Notes: generated by a model from the sequence alone, not told the origin. A stretch of DNA of 34,161 nucleotides from Planctomycetaceae bacterium (GCA_029259845.1 JAJDEI010000199.1:1-34161), one strand, 5' to 3'; counted from the first letter of the stretch, positions 8,410 through 17,773 are shown. A program made the numbers and translations.

Positions 8410-11241
8410 GTGAGACTCTGCACTCTGATTGCGATCGGCATCTCTGCATTGAGTTTCGGCTCCGCGTTCGCCGATGACGAACCGGGCCCCATTGCCGCCG
8501 AACAGGTCGCTCTGGAGCGACCGGTCGATTTCCAACAGGACATCATGCCCATCTTTCGGGCGAAATGCCTGGCGTGCCACAGCGCGTCAGTCAAAGAAGG
8601 CAATCTGATTCTGGAATCGGTGGAGACCATCCTCAAGGGGGGCGACACATCTCCGGCGGTTGTCGCCGGCAAACCGGAGGAGAGCCTGCTGCTCAAGCTC
8701 GCCTCACGCACCGAAGAGTCGTTTATGCCGCCGATTCCCAACGATGTGAACGCGAAGCCGCTCACGCCTCGCGAACTCGGTTTGCTCCAGCTGTGGATCC
8801 AGGAAGGAGCCAAAACGTCATCCGGTTCGGGCGCGGCGATCAAGTGGCAATCCCTGTCGGCGAGCCTACATCCGATTTACAGCCTCGCCCTCTCACCGGA
8901 TGAGACATTGGTCGCAGCCGGCCGCGGCAACCGCATCACCGTCTACGATGTGCTTCGTCAACGGGCCGTCGCCACTCTCGCCGACCCGGAGCTCGGGGAC
9001 GTCGCCCATCGCGATTTTGTGCACACGCTCGATTTCAGCCCCGACGGCCAATGGCTCGCATCGGGGGGCTACCGTGTCATCAAACTGTGGCAGAAGGTCT
9101 CCCCCATCGAAGAGCAGCGGTCGCTGGAAGGCGGTGTGGCGAAGATGGCCGCATCGCCGGATGGAAACTGGATCGCCACCGGTCGCCCCGACGGCACCGT
9201 GCGTCTCGAACCGCGCACGGCCGGCGGGGAGGTTCGCACACTGGAGGGGACCGGCACTGCCGTGTCGGGACTGGCGTTCACCGCAGATTCAGCCGCTCTT
9301 CTCACCGCTGCCGCGGATACCGTCCGTCGCTGGAACGTTGCCGACGGCGCACTCATGGGTGAGCTCAAGGCGCCATCTCCGGTGCTTGCCGTGCTTGCCT
9401 CTCCGGATGGGGCGCAGGTCTTCACCGGGCATGCCGACGGTGTGGTCCGAGTCTGGTCGAATGAGCAAATCGTCCCCAAGGCGGCGGACGCCCCCGCCGA
9501 GCCGGCCACGCCGCAGGCCGAACTTCGCGGCCACGAGAAGCCGGTCACGTCGCTCACCTGGGCAACCGCCGAAGGTCCCCGGCTCGTTTCCGGCAGCGAA
9601 GACGGCACGCATCGTCAGTGGGACGTCGCCGCCGGCACTGAGGCCCGCAAGCTCGAACACGGCTCAGCCATCGTGTCCGTTGTTAGTTCTCCGGATGGCA
9701 AGCAACTTGCAACGCTCGGCAGTGACGGCGTTGTGCGGGTCTGGGATGCGACCGGCAACAAACTGGCCGACCTGCAGGGTGACCCACGCCAACAACAGCA
9801 AATCGCGACACTCAAAGAGAACCTGACCGTCGCCCAGTCCCGCAAGGCAAACGCCGAAGCGGCCGTCAAAGAGACCGAAAAGGACATCACCGGTCGCGAA
9901 GAGTCGCTCAAGAAATCAAACGAGCAACTCGTGGCCGCCCAGAAAGCGGTCGAGGAAGCGAAGCCCAAGGTGCCCGAAGCGGAGAAAAAACAAAAGGTTG
10001 CGACCGACGCCGCTGCCGCCAAGCCGGAGGACGAGGCGCTCAAGAAAGCTCAAACAGACGCAGAAGCCGCCACCAAAGCGGCTCAAGACGCCCTCAAGAA
10101 GGCTGAGGACGCGGTCGTCTCCGCCATGCGGGGCGTCGAACTGTCAGAGAAGAGTATCGCGACGGCCAAGACCGAGTTGACGGCACGCCAACAACACCGC
10201 GACGCCGAGATTGCCGGCGAAAAACAAGCGGCCGAAGCGGCCACGGCTGCTGAAGCCCAGGCGAAAGAATCGACGCCGGCCCTGCGAGGCGTGGCGTTCA
10301 CCGCCGACGGCAGTGCGGTGGCGACCGTCGATGCGAACGGCCTCGTGGTCGTCTGGCATGTGGCGACACAACGTCCGTTGGAGACCATTCCCACGGAGAC
10401 ATCCGTCGTCACGCTGTCCTCAACCGGTGATGCGCGGCTGCTGGCGGGGACCGAGGACGGGCGGTTGTTGGTTCTGCGTACAGAACCGCAGTGGCAATTG
10501 GCCGGACATTTGGGACCGGCAGCTGATGCCGGCAACGATGTCACCGCTTCCGTGCTCGAGGGGCGCGTGCTGGCGATTGACTTCAGTCCGGACGGAACGC
10601 AATTGGCTGCCGGCAGCGGGATTCCCTCACGCAGCGGACAACTGACGATCTGGAACGTCACCGAGCGTTCGCTGGAACGGGAGATTCCCGAGGCTCACAG
10701 TGACACGGTGTTCTCCGTCGATTTTTCCCGGGACGGGGCGCTACTCGCCAGCGGCGCGGCTGACAAGTTCGCCCGCGTGTTCGACGTGGCGACGGGCGAG
10801 TTACAGAAAACGTTCGAGGGCCATACCGGCCATGTGCTGGGCGTGTCGTGGCGGGCGGACGGCAGCCGCATCGCTACCGGCGGCGCGGATAACGCCATCA
10901 AAATCTGGAACACGACGACCAGCGAGCAGACGCGGACCATCACCAGCCACAAAAAGCCGGTGCTCGGCCTGTCGTTTATCGGGATCGGCGAGAACATCGC
11001 CTCTGCCGGCGGCGACAAAGCCGTGTTGCTGCACACCGCCTCCAACGGCAAGAACTATCGCCGCTGCGATGGCTCGACCGACTTCGTGCACGCCGTCGTC
11101 GCTTCGCGGGACGAGTCGCTGATCATCGCTGGCGGCGAAGACGGCGTCCTCCGCCTTTGGAACGGCAAAGACGGCAAACTGATAACGTCCTTCGATCCGC
11201 CCGCGGTTCCCGCCCCCGGCGACGAACAGGCCGCCCAGTAG
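8410..11241 (+). CDS. Exported c-type cytochrome fused to two WD40 regions joined by a coiled coil
   Basis: The protein has 943 residues and starts with GTG behind AAGGAA. A signal peptide (1-21, ending AFA) leads into a planctomycete-type cytochrome segment with the heme motif C53-L-A-C56-H57 inside FRAKCLACHS. WD40 repeats then run at about 155-455 (for example DGVVRVWD, DGTHRQWD), followed by an Ala/Lys/Glu-rich coiled coil at about 460-618, and a second WD40 set at about 625-935 (ADNAIKIWN, EDGVLRLWN). This looks like two beta-propellers separated by a helical rod, exported and probably heme-loaded. Its coil resembles in composition that of the preceding PPC protein, so the two may pair; that is inference. 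The function is unknown, and it ends in TAG. Confidence 0.88.
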   Translation: MRLCTLIAIGISALSFGSAFADDEPGPIAAEQVALERPVDFQQDIMPIFRAKCLACHSASVKEGNLILESVETILKGGDTSPAVVAGKPEESLLLKLASRTEESFMPPIPNDVNAKPLTPRELGLLQLWIQEGAKTSSGSGAAIKWQSLSASLHPIYSLALSPDETLVAAGRGNRITVYDVLRQRAVATLADPELGDVAHRDFVHTLDFSPDGQWLASGGYRVIKLWQKVSPIEEQRSLEGGVAKMAASPDGNWIATGRPDGTVRLEPRTAGGEVRTLEGTGTAVSGLAFTADSAALLTAAADTVRRWNVADGALMGELKAPSPVLAVLASPDGAQVFTGHADGVVRVWSNEQIVPKAADAPAEPATPQAELRGHEKPVTSLTWATAEGPRLVSGSEDGTHRQWDVAAGTEARKLEHGSAIVSVVSSPDGKQLATLGSDGVVRVWDATGNKLADLQGDPRQQQQIATLKENLTVAQSRKANAEAAVKETEKDITGREESLKKSNEQLVAAQKAVEEAKPKVPEAEKKQKVATDAAAAKPEDEALKKAQTDAEAATKAAQDALKKAEDAVVSAMRGVELSEKSIATAKTELTARQQHRDAEIAGEKQAAEAATAAEAQAKESTPALRGVAFTADGSAVATVDANGLVVVWHVATQRPLETIPTETSVVTLSSTGDARLLAGTEDGRLLVLRTEPQWQLAGHLGPAADAGNDVTASVLEGRVLAIDFSPDGTQLAAGSGIPSRSGQLTIWNVTERSLEREIPEAHSDTVFSVDFSRDGALLASGAADKFARVFDVATGELQKTFEGHTGHVLGVSWRADGSRIATGGADNAIKIWNTTTSEQTRTITSHKKPVLGLSFIGIGENIASAGGDKAVLLHTASNGKNYRRCDGSTDFVHAVVASRDESLIIAGGEDGVLRLWNGKDGKLITSFDPPAVPAPGDEQAAQ

Positions 11242-11402
11242 GGGATTGTCGGGAGGGTTTCCCAACAAGGGGATAATCGGCGTCGCTCCGTGTTGTGGCG
11301 AGTGCAATTCATCCAACAGTGCTGACGTCTGGGCGCACAACCCGACCCGAGCTTAGAGGACGATGTGGGTGTCATTCCAGAGTGTCAAATTCGGTGGTCA
11401 GG

Positions 11403-11906
11403 ATGAACCACGAAGCTGAAATCCCGGACTCCCAGATCGTTTGCCAAGCGAAGCAGTTCCTAGCCACTGCAGAGCTCTTACTTAAACATGTTCCGTATGT
11501 CGTTGCCCCGTCCGCATTGAAGTGTAACGCCGCCTTCGCAATCGAACTCTTCATCAAGTCGCTTGACTCACATTGGGTAATGCACAACCTTTGCGATGAA
11601 ATGGGCGCAGGGGCCAGTGCCGTAACATCGAAATCAAATACCCGCGACCATGATCTCGACGTTCTGTTCGAGAACTTGCCCGACGATGTCAAGACGCATT
11701 TGACCGATTCATTCCGTCAACCCACAACGTCGAAAGATGGCACCACGCTCAAGAGCCTGTTGAGCCGATATAGTGACACCTTTGAGGTGGAGAGATACAT
11801 CTTTGAAAAGCGAGCCGAAGGGGCATCGCATCCCATTCGGGAGATTGTTGATCTCGCGCGGTTCTTCGGCGAGGTCGTATGTTCGATGCCGCCAGTGCGA
11901 CGCTAA
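11403..11906 (+). CDS. Small HEPN-like helical protein
   Basis: The protein has 167 residues from the ATG at 11403. An upstream in-frame start at 11295 would add 36 low-quality residues, so I prefer 11403. The layout, with NAAFAIELFIKSL near residues 40-52 and RDHDLDVLFENLP near 80-92, resembles HEPN-family helical proteins, in which a helix of the form NAAxAxELxLK precedes HDLxxLFxxLP. The canonical RNase motif Rx4-6H is not evident, so activity cannot be claimed. Base composition looks lower in GC than the flanking genes, which fits an accessory origin, though I did not count it precisely. No partner nucleotidyltransferase gene is adjacent. The family call is tentative; that it is a gene is more certain. 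Confidence 0.55.
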   Translation: MNHEAEIPDSQIVCQAKQFLATAELLLKHVPYVVAPSALKCNAAFAIELFIKSLDSHWVMHNLCDEMGAGASAVTSKSNTRDHDLDVLFENLPDDVKTHLTDSFRQPTTSKDGTTLKSLLSRYSDTFEVERYIFEKRAEGASHPIREIVDLARFFGEVVCSMPPVRR

Positions 11907-11929
11907 ACCACGCTCATGAAAGTACCCGC

Positions 11930-12001
11930 GTAGGGTGGGCTGTGCCCACCGCACGGGAATTGAGCGTCGCTCTCTGTCGTGGTGGGCACGGCCCACCCTA
12001 C
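11930..12001. repeat. Inverted repeat, 21-bp arms (GTAGGGTGGGC type)
   Basis: Arms at 11930-11950 and 11981-12001 match at 20 of 21 positions around a 30-nt loop. The arm begins GTAGGGTGGGC and ends GTGCCCACC, a type of dispersed palindrome frequent in planctomycete gaps. It lies 24 bp after the HEPN-like gene and may end its transcript. The rest of the gap to 12213 shows nothing else. Confidence 0.75.
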
Positions 12002-12213
12002 ATGACTGCTGCGGGGATTGTGAGGTAAGTCGCAACCGATCGGCGGTCCCGTCGCTGACGCTCGGGGCTCTGATTCGTTTGCCGGTGTTGATCCACAAGC
12101 GGTAGTGAATCGTTTCGGTGCGGTTGAAGTGTGGTCCATCTCCGGCGACACTGCGGGTTGAGGTCGTCTCCCCTGCGTCGAACCATTTCCCCCTGTGCGG
12201 ACGGGACTGAGCC

Positions 12214-13497
12214 ATGAGTGAGCAACTGCGGCGGCGGATTCTTGATGAACTTGAACGGTTGGTGCTGATCGACCCCCACACGCACATCGACCCGCAGGCG
12301 GCCGCATCGACGACGCTGGCGGACATCATGGGGTATCACTACTACACCGAACTGGCGCATTCGGCGGGACTGCCGCGCGAGCAGATTGAAGAGGCGGGGC
12401 TTGATCCGAAGGAGAAGGTCGGACGACTCGTGGAGATGCTCGGCGACCTGGACAACACGATTCAGGTGAGTTGGCTCGTCGAGATGTGCCGCGAGTTTTT
12501 CGGCTTCGAGGAGGAGCGGATTACGCCGGACAACTGGGAGTCGCTGTACGACTCTGCCGGGCACAAGATGGCGCAGCCCGATTGGGAACAGCAGGTGCTG
12601 CGACAGAGCAAGCTGGAGAAGGTCTTTCTGACCAACGATTTCGACGATCCGCTGGAAGGCTTCGATACGTCGTTCTACATCCCCTGCCTGCGGACGGACG
12701 AGCTGGTGTTTCATCTGACGAAGCCGGAAGTGCGGCGGCGATTGGAAAACTCGTCACGAATCCACGTCCGGAACGCGGCGACATTGCGTGAGGCGATCGC
12801 GCAACGGTTTTCGCACTTTGTCAGCCGCGGGGCGAAGGCGTGTGCGATCTCACTGCCTCCGAATTTCGAACCTCACGACGTCGATGCGACGGCTGCCAAC
12901 TCAACGATCAGTGCGGCGTTTTCTGCGCAATGGCTCACCTCGGATCAGGCGACGATCCTCAGCCGATTTGTGTTCTGGACGCTTGCCGAGCTGTGTGCGG
13001 ACCATCATCTGCCGTTCGACCTGATGATCGGCGTGAACCGCAGCGTGTACCGGTCGGGGGTGTATCAAGGCATGGACCTGTTCGACAAACGGGTCTCGCT
13101 GCTGCAGTACAAGGAGCTGTTCAACTCGTTTCCGCAGGTGACGTTTCCGGTGTCGGTTCTGGCTCAGACAAGCAATCAGGAACTGGTCAGTTACAGTTGG
13201 ATTTTCCCCAACGTGGTCACAAACGGGCATTGGTGGTACTCGAATGTTCCGGGGTCCATCGAAGCGGACACCCGCAGCCGGCTGGAGGCAGTTCCGCAGA
13301 CGAAGCAGATCGGCTACTACAGCGACATGTACAAGCTGGAGTTCGCGCTGCCCAAGTTTCGCATGTACCGCCGGGTGCTGGCGAAGGTGCTTGCCGGGGC
13401 GTTCGTCGAGGATCGCGGCTGGTCCGAAACACGGGCGATCGATCTCGGCAAACAAGTGCTTCGCGGGAATGTCGAACGCATCTTCGGCGTGTCGTAG
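12214..13497 (+). CDS. Uronate isomerase-like amidohydrolase (UxaC family)
   Basis: This 427-residue protein resembles glucuronate isomerases of the amidohydrolase superfamily, which interconvert aldo- and keto-hexuronates in the cytoplasm. Visible motifs are the metal-binding HxH in DPHTHIDP (H22, H24), LTNDFDDP (139-146, position of the family's TxDDP), RTDELVF (160-166), NGHWWYSN (336-343, position of the GWWF segment) and YYSDMYKLEFALPKFRMYRR near the C terminus. It is about 40 residues shorter than typical UxaC. No other hexuronate-catabolism gene is adjacent, so the true substrate is open. The ATG at 12214 has only a weak upstream GGGAC. It ends in TAG. Confidence 0.75.
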   Translation: MSEQLRRRILDELERLVLIDPHTHIDPQAAASTTLADIMGYHYYTELAHSAGLPREQIEEAGLDPKEKVGRLVEMLGDLDNTIQVSWLVEMCREFFGFEEERITPDNWESLYDSAGHKMAQPDWEQQVLRQSKLEKVFLTNDFDDPLEGFDTSFYIPCLRTDELVFHLTKPEVRRRLENSSRIHVRNAATLREAIAQRFSHFVSRGAKACAISLPPNFEPHDVDATAANSTISAAFSAQWLTSDQATILSRFVFWTLAELCADHHLPFDLMIGVNRSVYRSGVYQGMDLFDKRVSLLQYKELFNSFPQVTFPVSVLAQTSNQELVSYSWIFPNVVTNGHWWYSNVPGSIEADTRSRLEAVPQTKQIGYYSDMYKLEFALPKFRMYRRVLAKVLAGAFVEDRGWSETRAIDLGKQVLRGNVERIFGVS

Positions 13498-13510
13498 CAC
13501 AGTGTTTGGC

Positions 13511-13581
13511 GTTGGAGTTCAAGCTCTTGGTTGGAGTTCAGCCTTTAGGCTGCGGAAGCAAGCGAAAGCTTGAACTCCAAC
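13511..13581. repeat. Inverted repeat with internal palindrome before the kinase gene
   Basis: GTTGGAGTTCAAGCT (13511-13525) is exactly complementary to 13567-13581. Inside it lie a second TTGGAGTTCA copy (13531-13540) and the perfect palindrome CAGCCTTTAGGCTG (13539-13552). It fills most of the gap between the isomerase-like gene and the kinase gene and could fold as a branched hairpin. It belongs to the dispersed palindromes of this genome. Confidence 0.7.
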
Positions 13582-13642
13582 GTCCGAGTCAAGGTCTGAC
13601 ACGTCGCTTGCCCGGAAGACTGACCACGGCGCGGCTGTGTTG

Positions 13643-15088
13643 ATGACGGGAGATGACGTGTCCGGTTCTCAAGATTCGCCGCCGGGGTTCTTTTGCGTCG
13701 GCTGTAACATTCGGTTTGTCGGCGATAAGGAGGGTTGCTGCCCGCGGTGCGGAGTTGCTGTCGATGTCGCATCGACGATGGCCGCGATGCCCACGCAGCT
13801 TTTCAAGTCGGGGCCGTTGCCGGATGACGCAGCCGGTGCTCCGAGCACCGAATCGCTCCACAAACTCATCGGCCGGGACTTGCACGTCTACGCCTGTCGC
13901 TCGCTGCTGGGGCGGGGAGGCATGGGCTGGGTCTACCTGGCCGAGCATCGCGACCTCGGTCGCCAGTGCGCGCTGAAGATCCTGTCGCCGCAACTGGTCG
14001 AACAGGACCGTGACTACCTCAAGCATTTCTGGAACGAAGGCCGGGCGGCGGCCAGCTTGATGCATCCGCACATCGTCACCACGCACGCCATCGGGGAGGC
14101 GGACGGTCACCATTTTCTGGAGATGGAGTTCGTGCGCGGCCAGTCGCTTCAGCACCGGGTGGAACGGGGACCGCTCACGCCTTTGCAGGCGACGTCCATC
14201 ATTTGCCAGATTGCCGAGGGACTGGCTGCTGCGCACCAAGCTGGGGTGCTGCATCGCGACATCAAACCGGACAACGTCCTGCTCACGCACCGGGGCGTCG
14301 CCAAGATCGGAGATTTCGGACTCGCCAAACGGCTGCTTCCGGACAAGAACTCTCCCCTGCAGGAATCGCTGGCCGGCACGCCCCAATTCATGGCTCCCGA
14401 ATTGTTCGAGGGAGAAGCCGCCTCCGGGGCGAGCGATGTCTACTCGCTGGGGGTGTGCTATTTTCTGCTGCTGACCGGCCGGCTTCCCTTTGCGCGGCCG
14501 AATTTGAACGAACTCATCGCTGCGGCGCTTCACGCACCGGTTCCCAGCGTCCGCGACGTGTGTCCCGAGGCCACTTTGGGAATGGCCGAATGTCTCACCC
14601 GTTTGACGGCCCGCAGTCCGGCGAACCGACCGCAGTCGGGAATCGAGGCGAGCCATCTCCTGCAAGCGGTGCTGGGACATCTTCGCGACCTCGAAACGAT
14701 GATCCACGATGCGTTCGACGCCACACAGGCGGTCCAATGGACCAGAACGGGCGACCAGTTCCGGCTTGAGGTCACGCTGCCGGATGGTCGCGGTCAGACC
14801 GTTTATATCGAAGACAGCGATCATCGGGCCGAACAGCGGCTGCTAACGATCTTCAGCACGTGCTGCGAGGTGCAACCCTCCTACTTTGAACGGGCTCTGC
14901 GGCTCAATGCCCAACTTTCTCACGGCGGAATCGCCATTCGGGATCTCGATGGACAGTCCTACTTCGTGATGGCCGATACCTATCCCAGAGGGACCGTCGA
15001 CACCGAAGAGATTCGGAAGAGCGTCCTTGAAGTCGCCCGTCAGGCCGATTCGGTCGAGCGGGAACTGACGGGGGCCGATTTCCATTGA
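13643..15088 (+). CDS. Ser/Thr protein kinase with N-terminal zinc ribbon and YbjN-like C-terminal domain
   Basis: The protein has 481 residues from the ATG at 13643; GTG at 13637 is an alternative two codons earlier. A zinc ribbon uses C18, C21, C33 and C36. The kinase domain (about 82-345) has the glycine loop GRGGMGWVY (90-98), Lys112 in ALKIL, the catalytic loop HRDIKPDN (204-211, Asp206), DFG (224-226) and APE (251-253), so it should be active. The C-terminal part (about 360-475) resembles YbjN or type III secretion chaperone-like domains, for example LRLNAQLSHGGIAIRDLDG. There is no transmembrane helix, unlike many bacterial sensor kinases of this class, so it is likely cytoplasmic. Substrates are unknown. 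Confidence 0.88.
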   Translation: MTGDDVSGSQDSPPGFFCVGCNIRFVGDKEGCCPRCGVAVDVASTMAAMPTQLFKSGPLPDDAAGAPSTESLHKLIGRDLHVYACRSLLGRGGMGWVYLAEHRDLGRQCALKILSPQLVEQDRDYLKHFWNEGRAAASLMHPHIVTTHAIGEADGHHFLEMEFVRGQSLQHRVERGPLTPLQATSIICQIAEGLAAAHQAGVLHRDIKPDNVLLTHRGVAKIGDFGLAKRLLPDKNSPLQESLAGTPQFMAPELFEGEAASGASDVYSLGVCYFLLLTGRLPFARPNLNELIAAALHAPVPSVRDVCPEATLGMAECLTRLTARSPANRPQSGIEASHLLQAVLGHLRDLETMIHDAFDATQAVQWTRTGDQFRLEVTLPDGRGQTVYIEDSDHRAEQRLLTIFSTCCEVQPSYFERALRLNAQLSHGGIAIRDLDGQSYFVMADTYPRGTVDTEEIRKSVLEVARQADSVERELTGADFH

Positions 15089-15292
15089 GGAGATTCCGGC
15101 CGTTTCGGGAACGGGATATTGATCCTGCTCCTCCCTCCTCGGTACCTTAGACTATGAGCCCCTGAGTGATTGGGCGCTGATTGCGCCCGTTCCGATGTTG
15201 GGGCAACGATCACGTTTTGGTTGTGGCATGCCAGACCGCGCTGGGGTGAGCCCATCGTGGTCGCACCCGCTTGATGCTCACGAGGACCAGTC
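15089..15292. other. Intergenic region with a small hairpin
   Basis: No gene is visible in this 204-bp gap. GGGCGC at 15172-15177 and GCGCCC at 15183-15188 form a six-pair hairpin with a five-base loop. No T-tract follows, so it is not a standard terminator. Confidence 0.35.
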
Positions 15293-16120
15293 ATGCAGCG
15301 TTGTGATGTTATTCGCCTGATCGCCGGAGGTTTCGTCGTCCTCTGTTTTGGCAATGTGTCACCCGCGGTTCATGCCCAGGCGACCGCAGCGCTGGTCACC
15401 CGGGGCTTCGACACGACGGCAGCCGCCATTGCCAACGGCGAAGAGCGGCAACGCCAACCGGACCTGCACGTCTTCGAGGTGCAGTTCAAATCAGTGCGGA
15501 TGCTGTATGCAAACGTCACCAACCCGCAGACGGGCGAAATACAGCGGCAACAGATCTGGTATCTCTGCTACCGGGCCGTGAACCGCTCGCTGGCAACGCG
15601 TGCCGACGAGACTGACACGAAGCCGGCCAACGTGCTCGATCCGCCTCCCGGTCCGACGCAGTTCATTCCGGAGTTCACGTTGGTCACCTACGATCGGCCC
15701 GGCTCGGAAATTCCGACTCACGAATACCTGGGCGAGATTGTCCCGGAGGTCCTGGCGGCGATCAATCAATCGGAACGGCGTCGTGCCAGCGACCCTGTCT
15801 TTCTGGACGCTGTCAGTATCGTCCAACCCCTCCCGCAGGCGGTCCCGGCCGACGAGAGCGACGCCGACTGGATCTACGGTGTCGCCGTCTGGCCCAACGT
15901 CGACCCGGAAACCGACTTTTTCAAAGTCATCATGCGGGGCTTCTCCAACGGCTACGAGCGACGGCAGGGCGACAATGGCGAAGCGGTGACCTGGCGTAAG
16001 ACGCTTGTGCAGAATTTCGCCCGACGCGGAGACCGGTTCGATCCCAATCAGATCGAGTTCGAGATCGTTGGTCCACCCGAGTGGGTTTATCTCCCGGACG
16101 TTGCTTCCGGCGATCTGTAA
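15293..16120 (+). CDS. Exported protein of unknown function
   Basis: The protein has 275 residues. A signal peptide with a hydrophobic core at about 7-27 ends in a likely cleavage site VHA-QA near residue 29. The mature part contains a segment describing an alpha/beta or beta-rich domain (HVFEVQFKSVRMLYANV), a Pro-rich stretch at about 114-120, and a C-terminal half with WPNVDPETDFFKVIMRGFSNGY. No known catalytic motif is recognised. It stands alone between the kinase and decarboxylase genes on the same strand, so a role tied to either is not supported. It is likely a planctomycete-restricted family. Confidence 0.7.
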   Translation: MQRCDVIRLIAGGFVVLCFGNVSPAVHAQATAALVTRGFDTTAAAIANGEERQRQPDLHVFEVQFKSVRMLYANVTNPQTGEIQRQQIWYLCYRAVNRSLATRADETDTKPANVLDPPPGPTQFIPEFTLVTYDRPGSEIPTHEYLGEIVPEVLAAINQSERRRASDPVFLDAVSIVQPLPQAVPADESDADWIYGVAVWPNVDPETDFFKVIMRGFSNGYERRQGDNGEAVTWRKTLVQNFARRGDRFDPNQIEFEIVGPPEWVYLPDVASGDL

Positions 16121-16213
16121 CCGGCAACCGTTCCCTTTCGGCAGATTGGCGAACGGTGGGCGGCGTCCTGCGGTCCGCTCGCCAAACCGGGGCGGGGTGT
16201 TCTATCCTCTTCG

Positions 16214-17773
16214 ATGATGACTGATCACCCTGAACTCCCCGACTCTCGTCGCCGGATCGAGGCCGCGTTCTCGCCCTGCCTCACCGGTCGTTTGGCCCAC
16301 TCGCTGGCCGACCTGTTGCAGGCCCATTTTCAGGACGTGACGGCGTCCCGAGGACGGGTCCTCAATTGGAATTCGCCGCCTGAAAACGTCGCACTCGCGC
16401 GGAAATGGCTTGACGGGCAACCGCTTGATGCGGCCGGAAAGCGTGATTCCTTCGCTGATGACGTCGCGGAGCGGTTCTCCGCCCTCGTGCAGACGATTCT
16501 GTCGCGGGGGAACAACCTGCACGACCCGCGTTACATCGGGCATCAAGTTCCCGCGTCATCGCCGTTGGCGGCGCTGTTCGACGCGGTCGGATCGGCGACA
16601 AATCAGGTGATGGCCATCTACGAAATGGGGCCGTGGGCCAGTGCGGTGGAGCGGTCGGTGGTGGAGACGGTCGGCGAGCAGCTTGGTCTGCCGCGCGGCA
16701 CGTTCGCGGGACTGATCACTCACGGAGGGTCGCTCGCCAACCTGACGGGCCTGTTGACGGCGCGGAACGTGCGCGTGCCACAATCGTGGGAGTCGGGCGT
16801 CGCGCGGCCCGGCCGTTCGCCGGTGCTGGTGGCCCATGCAGACGCCCATTACGGAATCACTCGCTCTGCGGGCATTCTGGGACTCGGCACGCAGCAGGTG
16901 CTCCGCGCCCCGCTGGACGATCGCCGTCGCATGGACCCCGCCCAGCTCGACCAGTTATTGGCCGACTTGCGGGCCACGAGCACGCCGATCGTCGCCGTCT
17001 GTGCCTGTGCGTGTGCGACGCCGATTGGAGCTTTCGACCCGCTGGAAGAGGTCGCTGCTGTTTGCCGGCGGCACGATGTCTGGCTGCATGTCGATGCGGC
17101 TCACGGCGGGGCGGCGGCCTTCAGCGACAAATACCGCCACTTGGTCGCCGGACTCGATCAGGCGGACAGCGTTGTCTGCGACGCCCACAAGATGATGTTC
17201 GTCCCGGCCCTGTGTGCGTTTGTGTTCTATCGCAACCCGCAGCACCGCTTCGAGGCCTTCCGGCAGGACGCTCCCTATCTGTTTGATCCGTCGACCCCCG
17301 GCGAAACAGCCGAGTACGACAGCGGGCTGATGACGATCGAATGCACCAAACGAGCCGCCGCCTACGGACTGTGGGGTCTGTGGTCGCTGTTCGGCCGGCA
17401 ACTGTTCGCCGACATGGTCGACACGACGTTCGATCTCGGCCGCACGTTTTACGAAATGCTCATCGCCGCTCCGGACTTCGTCCCGCTGCATGAGCCGGAA
17501 TGCAACATCGTTGCGTTTCGCTATGTCCCCAAGCAACTGGCCGACTCCGACCCGGACCGCATCGGCGAATTCAACCGTACGCTCCGCCGGCGATTGATCG
17601 AATCGGGTGAGTTTTACATCGTCCAGACGAACCTCGACGGCGTCGGCGCACTTCGCGTCACCATCATCAATCCCCTCACGACGGCGTCACACCTGTCGGA
17701 CCTGCTCGACGCCATCCGGCAAGTCGGGGAAGCGATCCTCGCTGAACCGTCGCAACCAACGAGCGCGGACTGA
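16214..17773 (+). CDS. PLP-dependent group II decarboxylase (aspartate/glutamate/diaminobutyrate type)
   Basis: This 519-residue fold-type I enzyme decarboxylates an amino acid. The PLP lysine is K326 in DAHKMM, and HVDAAHGGA (292-300) supplies D294, which binds the pyridine nitrogen. The ITHGGSLANLTGL segment, near 172-184, is the cofactor phosphate loop. N-terminal features such as DPRYIGHQ and the NQVMAIYEMGPWASAVE stretch match the group II family that includes diaminobutyrate and aromatic amino acid decarboxylases. The sequence alone does not settle the substrate. Start ATG at 16214 is followed by a second ATG. The gap before it (16121-16213) contains a weak inverted repeat around TTGGCGA and TCGCCAA. 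Confidence 0.85.
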   Translation: MMTDHPELPDSRRRIEAAFSPCLTGRLAHSLADLLQAHFQDVTASRGRVLNWNSPPENVALARKWLDGQPLDAAGKRDSFADDVAERFSALVQTILSRGNNLHDPRYIGHQVPASSPLAALFDAVGSATNQVMAIYEMGPWASAVERSVVETVGEQLGLPRGTFAGLITHGGSLANLTGLLTARNVRVPQSWESGVARPGRSPVLVAHADAHYGITRSAGILGLGTQQVLRAPLDDRRRMDPAQLDQLLADLRATSTPIVAVCACACATPIGAFDPLEEVAAVCRRHDVWLHVDAAHGGAAAFSDKYRHLVAGLDQADSVVCDAHKMMFVPALCAFVFYRNPQHRFEAFRQDAPYLFDPSTPGETAEYDSGLMTIECTKRAAAYGLWGLWSLFGRQLFADMVDTTFDLGRTFYEMLIAAPDFVPLHEPECNIVAFRYVPKQLADSDPDRIGEFNRTLRRRLIESGEFYIVQTNLDGVGALRVTIINPLTTASHLSDLLDAIRQVGEAILAEPSQPTSAD

